Positions 1 through 7,346 of a stretch of 7,346 nucleotides of DNA are shown here, in pieces; position 1 is the stretch's first letter; every line of letters begins with the position of its first letter. The stretch spans positions 4,775-12,120 of the forward strand of contig DCTH01000219.1 in NCBI GenBank assembly GCA_002329495.1, written 5' to 3'. Source of the DNA: Syntrophothermus sp. UBA1445. Its GTDB lineage: Bacteria > Bacillota > Syntrophomonadia > Syntrophomonadales > DTU052. The notes below the pieces were generated by a model. That model saw nothing but the letters and a program-made list of their open reading frames with translations. It was not told the DNA's origin and did no database searches. The position numbers and the translations under genes were made by a program.

Positions 1-1148
<1,148 letters not shown>

Positions 1149-1153
1149 TTAAA

Positions 1154-1158
1154 CCTCC
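1154..1158 (-). promoter_or_regulatory. Shine-Dalgarno site of ligA
   Basis: GGAGG on the minus strand lies eight bases before the GTG start of ligA and inside the last codons of pcrA. It decides the non-ATG start and suggests that ligA translation is coupled to the end of pcrA. Confidence 0.8.
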
Positions 1159-2801
1159 GAGGCCAGTTTTACCATAGGAGCCATGTAGGTGTTGAGGGTC
1201 TTTACTCCAAATTCCTCAAAGTCCACGACAGCTATATCATCTGCCATCACCCTGGTTACCATACCACGCCCGAATTTCTGGTGCTGAACCCGGTCACCTT
1301 CCCGCAGGTTCTGTACCCGGCCCTCGACCTTGGTGGGACTCAGGTTGATTTTGCCCCCCTCCAGGTTATACGGGGCAAAAAGATCACCCGGTATCTCCCT
1401 CAGGAACCGGCTGGGCATATTGGAGCGATCTATACCATACATGATGCGGTTTACCGCCCGGCTGAGAATCAGCCGTTCGCGGGCCCTGGTTATTCCCACA
1501 TAGCAGAGCCGGCGCTCCTCCTCCATCTCTTCATGGGTTTCGGCTCGATAGGAGGGGAAAACGCCTTCTTCCATGCCAGTCATGAAAACCACCGGGAATT
1601 CCAGTCCTTTGGCTCCATGGAAGGTCATCATCAATACCGTATCCGAGTAGTCGGTCTCGTCAGTTTCCTGCAACAAGGCCACCTCGGACAAGAAGTCCGC
1701 CAACTCCCGTTTACCTTCCTTCTCAAACTCCACCATCAGGGATTTCAGCTCCTGCAGGTTCTCCACCCGTTCCTCCGCCTCCAGGGCGTGGTTCTTCTTG
1801 AGATCCTCAAGGTACCCGTTCAGTTTCAGGGTTTCTTCTAAGAGCTCGGCCAGGGAAACCCGGGGAGCAAGTTCCCGCAGGTAGGTTATCAGACCGTAAA
1901 ACTCCTGCAGGGAGGCTTTAATCTTGGCCGAGTAGCCTTTCAAATCCTTGATTTTCCCCAGGACCTCGGCAATGGGCTGCATGGTGTCCCCGCTCAGGTC
2001 TTCCAGTTTCTGAATAGTAACTTCCCCAATCCCCCGCCGCGGGGTGTTGATAGCCCGCCGAAAACTCATACGGTCAGAAGGGTTGGCTACCAGGCGCAGA
2101 TAAGCCAGGATGTCCTTGATCTCCTTGCGCTGGTAAAACTTCATGGCCCCCACAATCCGATAGGGAATGAAATTGCGGTTTAAGGCCTCCTCGATAACCC
2201 TTGACTGGGCATGGACCCGGTAAAATATCGCAAAATCCTGGTACCGGTATTTCTTCTCCTTGACCAACTGTTTAATGAACTGGGCGATAAATTCGGCTTC
2301 CTGCTGGTGGCTAGCAGCGCCAAACTGCAGCAGTTTTTCTCCCTTGGGGTTGTCAGTAAAGAGTTCCTTTTTCAGACGTCCGGTGTTATTGAGGATGACT
2401 GCATTGGCAGCATCCAGAATATACCGCGTTGACCGATAATTCTTTTCCAGTTTGATCACTTTCGCTTGAGGATAGGTATCAAGAAATCGTTCTATATTAT
2501 AGGGCTCGGCACCCCGCCAGCTATAGATGGATTGGTCAGGGTCTCCCACCACAAATACGTTGCCGTTTTCTCCCGCCAGCAGCTTGGTCCAGACAAACTG
2601 GGCATAGTTCGTGTCCTGGTACTCATCAACCATAACATACCGGAATCGTTCCCGGTATGATTGCAAGACATCCGGGTATTCCCGAAAAATCTGGACTGTC
2701 AGCCCAATAAGGTCTTCAAAATCAAGCGCATTCAGTTCCCTCAGCCGGCTGCGGTAAAGCCGGAACATGCGGATATAGAGTTCGCGGTGATGAGGAGCGG
2801 C

Positions 2802-2804
2802 CTA
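2802..2804 (-). other. In-frame amber (TAG) codon inside pcrA
   Basis: The minus strand reads GCC GGG ATC TAG GCC GCT. The frame before and after the stop is the same (start positions 3272 and 2768 differ by 504 bases), so no base has been gained or lost. The sequence after the stop, AAPHHRELYIRMFRLY, continues naturally into the conserved NALDFEDLI segment. The first ATG after the stop (2766-2768) has no Shine-Dalgarno sequence in front of it, so re-initiation there is unlikely. A single C-to-T change from CAG (Gln) or G-to-A change from TGG (Trp) would explain the codon. Confidence 0.95.
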
Positions 2805-3278
2805 GATCCCGGCAAAGAACTGTTCCGGTTCAGTGAGGCTGTTCTTGGCCTGTTTCATAAGATAAGACATCACCTCTGGTTTAGCCTCGTGCTGCTGCAG
2901 TTCCCGCAGGCAATCCTTCATAACCGCTTTCTGTTCAGCTTCATCCAGAATGGTAAAACCCTGGCGATAGCCCAGTTTTTCAATCTCCATACGCAGGATC
3001 TGGTAGGATGCAGAGTGAAAGGTCCTGACCCATTGGCCATAAAAATTGGGAATCAGGTCCATAACCCGCTCCCTCATCTCCTGGGCAGCTTTGTTCGTAA
3101 AAGTTATTGCCATGATCTTATGGGGGGGTACTCCCTGTTCAACCAGATAAGCCACCCGTCTGGTTAGAACCCTGGTTTTTCCGCTTCCGGCACCGGCCAA
3201 TACCAGGCAGGGACCGTCAAGATGGGTAACCGCTTCAAACTGGGGACCGGTTAAGTTTTCGAGAATGTTCATCGCAGT

Positions 3279-3283
3279 CTCCT
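3279..3283 (-). promoter_or_regulatory. Shine-Dalgarno site of pcrA
   Basis: AGGAG on the minus strand lies six bases before the ATG at 3270-3272. It supports this start and shows that the translation signal of pcrA is intact even though the gene is interrupted further down. Confidence 0.75.
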
Positions 3284-3328
3284 AAAGATAAAATCCGTTC
3301 ATCATTCTAAGCTTACCCTAATCAGAGC

Positions 3329-3346
3329 ATGTTTGCATATAAACAT
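3329..3346. promoter_or_regulatory. 18-bp dyad upstream of pcrA, possible operator
   Basis: The arms ATGTTT and AAACAT are perfect inverted repeats around a 6-bp A/T-rich centre, 57 bp before the pcrA start. The position suits a regulator site for pcrA. The half-sites are not in the GAAC-N4-GTTC arrangement of the Gram-positive LexA box, so an SOS operator is not supported. A 6-bp arm can arise by chance. Confidence 0.25.
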
Positions 3347-3586
3347 CCAGGATCAGGCAGCAGTCTCAACCTGCGTTGAAACCATTGCCCGCCTGTTTAG
3401 CACCCAGTACATCAATTCTAAATCCCGGTAGTGGATCGATAACATGACAAGCTGATGAAGGTGGTAAGAATTTTGCCCATCGCACCGCCGATTGTCAGGC
3501 GATCAGGCTTTAGGCCAATACAGTCTGATATTGACAGTCAAACAGGAGTAAACAGCGTCAACTCCGTATTTTGACAAGCCGGTTTC

Positions 3587-4495
3587 CTATGCAAAGACTA
3601 CCTTGCGAAATCGGCGCCGGATTGCACTTTGATAACGAACATCGGGATAACCGAAGATCACAACTATCCCCAGCTGATTCTTGAGAGGAATGCCCCACTT
3701 CGACTTTACCTTTCGGTCATATTTCAAAACCGGGGATATCGTTCCAATCATACAGCTTCCCAGTCCCAGAGACTCGCCGGCAATCATGGCGTAGGTGGCA
3801 GCAACCGTGGAGTCCACAGGGTCGGCATAAGGTGAGCTGTGAAAGAGCATGGCCAGAGGTGCATCATAGAGCAGCCAATCAATCCCCTCCCGGCGTAACC
3901 GGGGAAACGCTTCAAAAACGGGGATCACAAAGCTCATAAACAAATCATAAGCCTCTTTGCCGATAAAAGGCCGCATTAATGGCAGGGTGAAACGATTAAT
4001 AAATCTTTTGCTCCTGACGATTGACTGGACCATATCCTCTGCGAAAGCCTGAACTTTTTCCCGCCCCTGTAAAACCAGAATTTCCACATCAGAAGGCGGG
4101 ATACCCATGGGTGCAGAGGAGGCCATGTTAATGATCTTATCGATTACCTCCCGGCTGACTTCCCGCTCATCAAACTCCCGGATACTGCGCCGGGAAAGGA
4201 GCAGTGCCTCCAGTTGTCCGGGAGTAGCTCGAAGCTCGGGCCCGGGAATATTTATGAGATCTTGGGGCGAAACACCTCTCCCCTCAACCGTCAGACACCC
4301 GGCAGGACAGACCATCATACACTGGCCACAGCCGATACATCCCAGCGTAGAAGCAGGATTGATCTCAACCTGTCCCTTAACCATGGTGAGGGTTTCACTC
4401 TTGCACACGCGGGTACATAATCCACACTCGGTGCAATTATCACGTTCAATCACGGGCAAGGCGGGACTACCTGTAAATCCGGTTATAACCGCCAT
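3587..4495 (-). CDS. Ferredoxin-nitroreductase fusion protein (two 4Fe-4S motifs plus FMN nitroreductase domain)
   Basis: This is a predicted cytosolic redox enzyme of 302 residues with no signal peptide or clear membrane segment. The N-terminal third is a bacterial-type ferredoxin domain: C21-x2-C24-x2-C27-x3-C31 (CTECGLCTRVC) and C53-x2-C56-x2-C59-x3-C63-P (CIGCGQCMMVCP). From about residue 95 it is a nitroreductase-family FMN domain, with SRRSIREF at 101-108 (expected FMN phosphate contact), SSAPMGIPPSD at 127-136 and GLGSCMIG at 244-251. Fe-S clusters probably pass electrons from ferredoxin or a similar donor to FMN; the final substrate is unknown, and nitroaromatics may not be natural ones. 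ATG at 4495 is chosen because AGGGGGG ends six bases upstream. An in-frame TTG at 4531 would add 12 residues but has no ribosome binding site. The gene starts 65 bp after hisIE on the same strand with no terminator seen, so co-transcription with the his genes is likely. It ends in TAG. Confidence 0.9.
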   Translation of the reverse strand: MAVITGFTGSPALPVIERDNCTECGLCTRVCKSETLTMVKGQVEINPASTLGCIGCGQCMMVCPAGCLTVEGRGVSPQDLINIPGPELRATPGQLEALLLSRRSIREFDEREVSREVIDKIINMASSAPMGIPPSDVEILVLQGREKVQAFAEDMVQSIVRSKRFINRFTLPLMRPFIGKEAYDLFMSFVIPVFEAFPRLRREGIDWLLYDAPLAMLFHSSPYADPVDSTVAATYAMIAGESLGLGSCMIGTISPVLKYDRKVKSKWGIPLKNQLGIVVIFGYPDVRYQSAIRRRFRKVVFA

Positions 4496-4501
4496 CACAT
4501 T

Positions 4502-4508
4502 CCCCCCT
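4502..4508 (-). promoter_or_regulatory. Shine-Dalgarno site of the ferredoxin-nitroreductase gene
   Basis: AGGGGGG on the minus strand ends six bases before the ATG at 4493-4495. It selects that ATG over the in-frame GTG directly before it (spacing of only three bases) and over the TTG at 4531. Confidence 0.7.
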
Positions 4509-4560
4509 AACATGGTTAAAATCCTGAACAATCTGCCTTACTGGTTTTACATCCTGTATT

Positions 4561-5211
4561 CTACCTGCGACCCCGGAGTTCCTTGAACACATCAGCTAAC
4601 CTTACATCCTTTTCGACCATCAGGACCAACAAGTGGTAAATCAGGTCCGAGATCTCGTAGATCAGTTCACCCTGATCCGGGTTTTTGGCGGCGATGATAA
4701 CCTCGGCGCTCTCCTCTCCGACCTTCTTCAGGATCTTGTCAATCCCCTGGTTGAAAAGGTAAGTGGTATAGGAACCATCCGGCCTCTCCTTATATCGGCC
4801 ACGTATGACCTCTTGCAGTTCATTCAGGATGGCACCCGATTCCGAGCCATATACCTCATCGGGATCGAAGCGCCGGGGTTCTATCTCCACCCCCTGCAGG
4901 TTGCGGTAAAAACACGAATTATGCCCGGTGTGGCATGCGGGTCCGGCTGCCTCCACCAGCACCAGGAGGGTGTCCTCATCGCAATCATAGCGGATCTCGG
5001 TAACCTTCTGCACATTGCCGGAGGTCTCCCCTTTACGCCAGAGCCGGCCGCGACTGCGGGAGTAAAACCAGGTCTCGCCCGTGGAAACCGTCTTTTCCAG
5101 GGCCTCCCGGTTCATGTATGCCATCATCAAAACCTCTTTGCTGCTCACATCCTGAACAATCGCCGGTATTAGTCCCTGTTCGAATTTGATTTGATCAAGT
5201 ACTGTATTCAT
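4561..5211 (-). CDS. hisI: Bifunctional phosphoribosyl-AMP cyclohydrolase / phosphoribosyl-ATP pyrophosphatase HisIE
   Basis: This 216-residue fusion catalyses steps 2 and 3 of histidine synthesis: the HisE part removes pyrophosphate from PR-ATP, and the HisI part opens the adenine ring of PR-AMP. The HisI domain covers about residues 1-115. Its metal ligands are visible as D76-C77-D78-E-D80 (Mg site and one Zn cysteine) together with C93 and C100 in [11 protein letters not shown]. The HisE domain covers about 125-216, with the helical signature [16 protein letters not shown] (162-177) and [13 protein letters not shown]. The length matches bacterial HisIE fusions. The ATG overlaps the hisF stop as ATGA, so translation is probably coupled. 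A weak purine-rich stretch, GAGAGGTGG, lies a little over ten bases upstream inside hisF. The stop is TAG, and no second stop follows for 14 codons. The next gene begins 65 bp downstream. Confidence 0.97.
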   Translation of the reverse strand: MNTVLDQIKFEQGLIPAIVQDVSSKEVLMMAYMNREALEKTVSTGETWFYSRSRGRLWRKGETSGNVQKVTEIRYDCDEDTLLVLVEAAGPACHTGHNSCFYRNLQGVEIEPRRFDPDEVYGSESGAILNELQEVIRGRYKERPDGSYTTYLFNQGIDKILKKVGEESAEVIIAAKNPDQGELIYEISDLIYHLLVLMVEKDVRLADVFKELRGRR

Positions 5212-5966
5212 AGCCGAACTGCCACCTCTCTGTCCTTCAGATACCTCTTGGCTTCAGCAATGCTGTACTCTCCGTAATGGAAAATTGAGGCTGCCAAAAC
5301 CGCATCCGCTGCCCCCTCAGTAACCGCCTGGTACAGGTGCTCCAGGGTTCCCGCCCCACCTGAGGCGATAACCGGTATCCTTACCGATTCACTGATCGCC
5401 CGGGTCAGCTCGATATCGTATCCGTCCTTGGTTCCGTCCTTATCCATACTGGTCAGGAGAATCTCTCCTGCGCCCAGATCCTCCACTTTTTTCGCCCATT
5501 CCACTGCATCCAGTCCGGTGGGGGTCCTCCCGCCATTGATAACTACCTCCCACTGGCGCTCTGCGCACATGCGGGCATCAATGGCTACCACGATACACTG
5601 GCTGCCAAACCTCCTGGCTCCATCTGTAATCAGCGTCGGGGTTTTGACCGCTGCAGTGTTGAGCGAGATCTTGTCTGCGCCGGCTTTCAGCATACTGCGG
5701 ATATCCTCAATGGTCCGCAGACCACCACCTACGGTAAAAGGAATGAATACCTGTTCGGCAGTACGCCGGGCCACCTCATATATGATGGACCGTTCCTCCG
5801 CTGAGGCGGTTATGTCCAGAAACACCAGTTCATCAGCGCCCTCCCGGTCATAGAAGGCCGCCAGTTCCACCGGGTCGCCGGCATCCCGCAGATCCACAAA
5901 GTTGGTTCCTTTGACCACCCGCCCGGCATGAACATCCAGACAGGGGATGATTCTCTTGGCCAGCAT
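5208..5966 (-). CDS. hisF: Imidazole glycerol phosphate synthase cyclase subunit HisF
   Basis: HisF is the (beta/alpha)8-barrel cyclase that takes ammonia made by HisH and converts PRFAR to imidazole glycerol phosphate and AICAR, linking histidine and purine synthesis. The protein starts [12 protein letters not shown] and has 252 residues, matching the usual length. The two catalytic aspartates are present at the canonical positions, Asp11 (CLDV) and Asp130 (VAIDAR). Phosphate-binding loops are visible as VGGGLRT (79-85) and ASGGAGT (201-207), along with [13 protein letters not shown] (172-184). ATG at 5966 is preferred because GAGGTGA ends five bases upstream and the family begins at this Met. 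An in-frame GTG at 5975 would add three residues but lies inside that Shine-Dalgarno site. The gene follows hisA by 10 bp and overlaps hisIE by 4 bp, so it sits inside an operon. Its partner HisH is encoded at the right edge. Confidence 0.98.
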   Translation of the reverse strand: MLAKRIIPCLDVHAGRVVKGTNFVDLRDAGDPVELAAFYDREGADELVFLDITASAEERSIIYEVARRTAEQVFIPFTVGGGLRTIEDIRSMLKAGADKISLNTAAVKTPTLITDGARRFGSQCIVVAIDARMCAERQWEVVINGGRTPTGLDAVEWAKKVEDLGAGEILLTSMDKDGTKDGYDIELTRAISESVRIPVIASGGAGTLEHLYQAVTEGAADAVLAASIFHYGEYSIAEAKRYLKDREVAVRL

Positions 5967-5971
5967 CTTTC

Positions 5972-5978
5972 TCACCTC
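5972..5978 (-). promoter_or_regulatory. Shine-Dalgarno site of hisF, overlapping the hisA stop
   Basis: GAGGTGA on the minus strand lies five bases before the hisF ATG and shares bases with the hisA TGA (5977-5979). Ribosomes finishing hisA are therefore placed to start hisF, which supports translational coupling and decides the hisF start. Confidence 0.8.
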
Positions 5979-6699
5979 AGTCCTTTGCAGCTTTCAGGGC
6001 CTCCACCAGGGTCATTCTGCCTTCATACAGAGCCTTGCCGACGATGGCTCCCTCTACCCCGCTTATCCCTCGCAGATTGGCAATATCCTGAATGGTCGAG
6101 ACTCCTCCCGAGGCTATTACCGCCAGTCCCGTACCCTCAGCCATTGCCTTGATAGCCGGTAAGTTGGGTCCCTGTAAGACTCCGTCCCGACTGATATCGG
6201 TGTAGACGGTACGCTTTACCCCCAGGGCCTTCATCTCCCCGGCCATTTCCAGGGCCGTAACCCTGGTCAAATCTTCCCATCCCCGGATCGCCACCATGCC
6301 GTCCCGGGCATCAATCCCCACGATCACCCGCTCCGGGCCGAATTCATCCAGGAGGCTCACCACCAACTGGCGGTTATCCAAGGCTGCCGTGCCGATGATT
6401 ATCCGGGAAACGCCCAGTTCCAGGTAACCCCTGGCGGTTTCAAGATCCCGGATTCCGCCTCCCAACTGGAAGGGGATGGAGAGGTTCTCGACCATGGCCC
6501 TGATGATTTCCCGGTTGCGGGGCACACCGGAAAAGGCCCCATCCAGGTCGACCACATGCACCCACTGGGCACCCTGTCGCTCCCACTCAGAGGCCATCCT
6601 TGCCGGGTCCTGGCCATAGACGGTTACCTCCTCCTTTTTACCCTGCAACAACCGGACACAATGCCCATCTTTTATATCAACTGCCGGAAATATAATCAA
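5977..6699 (-). CDS. hisA: ProFAR isomerase HisA (5'-ProFAR to PRFAR)
   Basis: HisA is a (beta/alpha)8-barrel isomerase that performs the Amadori rearrangement of ProFAR to PRFAR, the substrate of HisF. The protein has 240 residues, the usual size. Key residues are Asp8 in FPAVDIKDG (general base) and Asp130 in VGIDARDG (general acid). Phosphate-binding segments GGGIRD (80-85) and ASGGVST (196-202) are also visible, as is YTDISRDG (166-173). The HisA features VVDLDGA and LQG separate it from the paralogue HisF. The start is TTG at 6697-6699: a TAA lies in frame two codons upstream, GAAGGGG lies nine bases upstream, and the next in-frame Met is residue 36, past the essential Asp8. The stop is TGA, 10 bp before the hisF ATG. 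A TATAAT box about 50 bp upstream may provide an internal promoter. Confidence 0.97.
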   Translation of the reverse strand: MIIFPAVDIKDGHCVRLLQGKKEEVTVYGQDPARMASEWERQGAQWVHVVDLDGAFSGVPRNREIIRAMVENLSIPFQLGGGIRDLETARGYLELGVSRIIIGTAALDNRQLVVSLLDEFGPERVIVGIDARDGMVAIRGWEDLTRVTALEMAGEMKALGVKRTVYTDISRDGVLQGPNLPAIKAMAEGTGLAVIASGGVSTIQDIANLRGISGVEGAIVGKALYEGRMTLVEALKAAKD

Positions 6700-6708
6700 T
6701 TTTTAAAA

Positions 6709-6715
6709 CCCCTTC
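6709..6715 (-). promoter_or_regulatory. Shine-Dalgarno site of hisA
   Basis: GAAGGGG on the minus strand ends nine bases before the TTG start. Together with the in-frame TAA just upstream of the TTG it fixes the uncommon start codon. Confidence 0.65.
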
Positions 6716-6749
6716 GCTACTCATTGATTCCCTTAGATCCAAACTCCGT

Positions 6750-6755
6750 ATTATA
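6750..6755 (-). promoter_or_regulatory. Possible -10 box of an internal promoter for hisA-hisF-hisIE
   Basis: A perfect TATAAT lies on the minus strand 50 bp before the hisA start, in an A/T-rich part of the gap between hisH and hisA. No good -35 match is present 16-18 bases upstream and there is no TG extension, so the call rests on the -10 box and its location alone. Confidence 0.35.
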
Positions 6756-6975
6756 ACTTTTTGCCGAGGAACCATCATTTTATCACCAGGGTCATTTGAG
6801 TTGCCGCAGCCTACAAACTGAGGGTAGTAATACGTTAAACAGACAGGAATTAGGTCGATATAATTCGGGACATAAACCGGTTACGGTTTCAATCTCTCGA
6901 CGAACCGCAACAACCAAATGTATTATGTCAACACTAGGGCAAGGTAATGCCGGAGATTATGTCACCTGAACAAGC

Positions 6976-7346
6976 CTAGCCATTTGGCTCTGATGCGGCC
7001 TGCCTGCTACACAGTTCCCCGAAGTTCATAAGAATCTGCAGACCAAGCCGGCTGGACTTCTCCGGGTGAAACTGGCATCCAAACAGATTGCCCTTTTGAA
7101 CTGCACAGGTAAATTTAAGCCCGTAATCACATACCCCGATGCTTACCGGCAAATGTGGGTCACAGTAATAGGAATGAACAAAGTAGAAGTATGACTGATC
7201 AGGAAGACCATCAAACAGAGGGCTGTCCCCCACCATCTTGACCTGATTCCAACCCATATGGGGGACTTTCTTCGTCACCGGGAATCTCACCACTCGACCC
7301 GGGATCAGGTCCAAACCCGGGTGCCGACCATTCTCTTCGCTCTCGG
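6976..7346 (-). CDS. hisH: Imidazole glycerol phosphate synthase glutaminase subunit HisH, C-terminal part (cut by the window edge)
   Basis: HisH is the class I glutamine amidotransferase subunit that hydrolyses glutamine and passes ammonia through the HisF barrel. The window holds the last 122 residues of a protein usually about 200 long; the nucleophilic cysteine is outside. Visible family features in order are ESEENGRHPGLDLIPGRVV, VPHMGWNQV, the FVHSYY segment and FHPEKSS, which carries the catalytic His and Glu of the Cys-His-Glu triad. The frame is open to the window edge, and the TTG at 7312-7314 is an internal codon, not the start. The C-terminus (GELCSRQAASEPNG) runs slightly past the usual end near the NF motif. 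The stop is TAG. hisH is followed by a 276-bp gap before hisA, although these genes are often adjacent or overlapping in his operons. Confidence 0.96.
   Translation of the reverse strand, partial: ESEENGRHPGLDLIPGRVVRFPVTKKVPHMGWNQVKMVGDSPLFDGLPDQSYFYFVHSYYCDPHLPVSIGVCDYGLKFTCAVQKGNLFGCQFHPEKSSRLGLQILMNFGELCSRQAASEPNG

Larger units (their letters stand above)
1149..3272 (-). pseudogene. pcrA: ATP-dependent DNA helicase PcrA (UvrD/Rep, SF1A), interrupted by one in-frame TAG
   Basis: PcrA is a 3'-to-5' superfamily 1A helicase that acts in nucleotide excision repair, rolling-circle plasmid replication and removal of RecA or RNA polymerase from DNA. The frame has 707 codons before the TAA, close to the usual 720-750 residues. 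Codon 157 is TAG (2802-2804), giving a 156-residue N-terminal piece and an open remainder. The N-terminal piece carries the Q motif (NLTGPQFEAV), Walker A AGAGSGKT at 26-33, motif Ia ITFTNKAAQEMRER and motif Ib RTFHSASYQILR. After the stop come NALDFEDLI, Walker B VDEYQD (Asp216, Glu217), motif III GDPDQSIYSWRG at 243-254, motif IV KNYRSTRYI, GIGEVTIQKL, motif V MTFHGAKGLEF at 549-559 and motif VI EERRLCYVGITRAR at 585-598. The C-terminus (about 657-704, GDRVQHQKFGRGMVTRV) resembles the Tudor-like RNA polymerase-binding domain of PcrA. The ATG start has AGGAG six bases upstream. The stop falls in the variable stretch before NALDF, where no catalytic residue is known. Either fragment alone lacks essential motifs. 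If the TAG is a sequence error, this is an ordinary intact pcrA. Confidence 0.93.
3273..3586. other. 314-bp gap between the nitroreductase gene and pcrA; no convincing gene
   Basis: The gap should hold the pcrA promoter and any terminator of the upstream transcript. On the minus strand TAGAAT (3304-3309) could be a -10 box for pcrA, but no good -35 box lies 16-18 bases upstream. A dyad ATGTTT-N6-AAACAT sits at 3329-3346. A hairpin, GTTTCAAC-GCAG-GTTGAGAC, covers 3363-3382 with eight pairs, one of them G-U. There is a short palindrome, TTGACAGTCAA, at 3531-3541. I found no GC-rich stem followed by a T run, so no classical intrinsic terminator is supported. Around 3353-3520 two minus-strand frames are free of stops for about 40-50 codons; one contains an ATG-started frame of 30 residues (3445-3353). 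It has no ribosome binding site and I do not recognise the peptide, so it is not called as a gene. Confidence 0.6.
6700..6975. other. 276-bp non-coding gap between hisH and hisA with two adjacent dyads
   Basis: No frame here supports a gene. On the plus strand GAATTA-N8-TAATTC (6847-6866) and AAACCG-GTTA-CGGTTT (6874-6889) are perfect 6-bp inverted repeats only seven bases apart. The second would form a small hairpin. A 9-bp direct repeat, ATTATGTCA, occurs at 6922-6930 and 6956-6964. Neither dyad is followed by a T run on either strand, so a terminator is not supported. The TATAAT box at 6750-6755 and the hisA ribosome binding site lie at the hisA end. I see no T-box core (AGGGTGGAACCGCG-like) that would make this a tRNA-sensing leader. 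Its origin could be a decayed small mobile element or an internal promoter region. Confidence 0.55.

Noticed and set aside
2211..2660. Short plus-strand frames opposite the middle of pcrA
   Set aside because: They are antisense to the conserved DEYQD and GDPDQSIYSWRG regions, with no independent coding evidence.
3329..3346. The dyad before pcrA as a LexA (SOS) box
   Set aside because: Gram-positive LexA sites have GAAC and GTTC half-sites four bases apart; here the halves are GTTT and AAAC six bases apart, in the reverse arrangement.
4496..4531. TTG at 4531 as the start of the ferredoxin-nitroreductase gene
   Set aside because: There is no ribosome binding site before it, while the strong AGGGGGG site points to ATG 4495; the extra residues match no expected domain.
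4633..5172. Plus-strand frame of 179 codons opposite hisIE
   Set aside because: It is antisense to a gene whose metal-binding residues are all conserved; no domain is recognisable and no ribosome binding site is seen.
5964..5975. GTG at 5973-5975 as the start of hisF
   Set aside because: This GTG lies inside the Shine-Dalgarno sequence of the ATG at 5966, and the HisF family begins at [12 protein letters not shown].
3560..6753. Shared 11-mer AACTCCGTATT in both intergenic gaps (near 3560-3570 and 6743-6753), as a possible repeat element
   Set aside because: An 11-base exact match is expected by chance in 7 kb, and the similarity does not extend to either side.
6926..6931. Perfect TTGACA on the minus strand as a -35 box
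   Set aside because: No -10-like hexamer lies 16-18 bases downstream; the TAATAC that follows it directly is too close.
6922..6964. The 9-bp direct repeat ATTATGTCA as a target-site duplication
   Set aside because: The copies are separated by only 25 bp, too short for an inserted element, and a 9-mer repeat in a gap of this size is not rare.

Overview
The window is a compact bacterial chromosomal segment in which every supported gene lies on the minus strand, so transcription runs from right to left. The gene families (HisIE fusion, ferredoxin-nitroreductase fusion with two 4Fe-4S motifs, PcrA next to NAD-dependent LigA), the purine-rich Shine-Dalgarno sites and the use of GTG and TTG starts suggest an anaerobic Bacillota, probably a clostridium or Peptococcaceae-like organism. 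This is inference from gene content; no marker gene fixes the taxon.

Layout in the direction of transcription: the 3' end of hisH (7346-6976); a 276-bp non-coding gap with two small dyads and a TATAAT box; hisA (6699-5977); hisF (5966-5208); hisIE (5211-4561, overlapping hisF by 4 bp); a ferredoxin-nitroreductase fusion gene (4495-3587) after a 65-bp gap; a 314-bp gap with no convincing gene; pcrA (3272-1149); and the 5' part of ligA (1145 to the window edge), which starts 3 bp after the pcrA stop.

The right half encodes a run of histidine biosynthesis steps: HisIE (steps 2 and 3), HisA (step 4) and the HisH/HisF glutamine amidotransferase-cyclase (step 5). Catalytic residues are intact wherever they fall inside the window. 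The left half is a DNA replication and repair pair: the SF1A helicase PcrA and the NAD-dependent ligase LigA, with tight spacing that suggests one transcript. The redox protein between the halves is probably transcribed with the his genes, but its substrate cannot be read from the sequence.

The most notable anomaly is an in-frame TAG at pcrA codon 157. The reading frame is kept on both sides, and all helicase motifs are present once the two halves are joined. This is a point nonsense mutation, a sequence error or, less likely, a readthrough codon. Three of the six other stop codons visible in the window are TAG, which argues against routine decoding of TAG as an amino acid. I found no RNA gene, CRISPR array, complete insertion sequence or convincing new multi-gene system.
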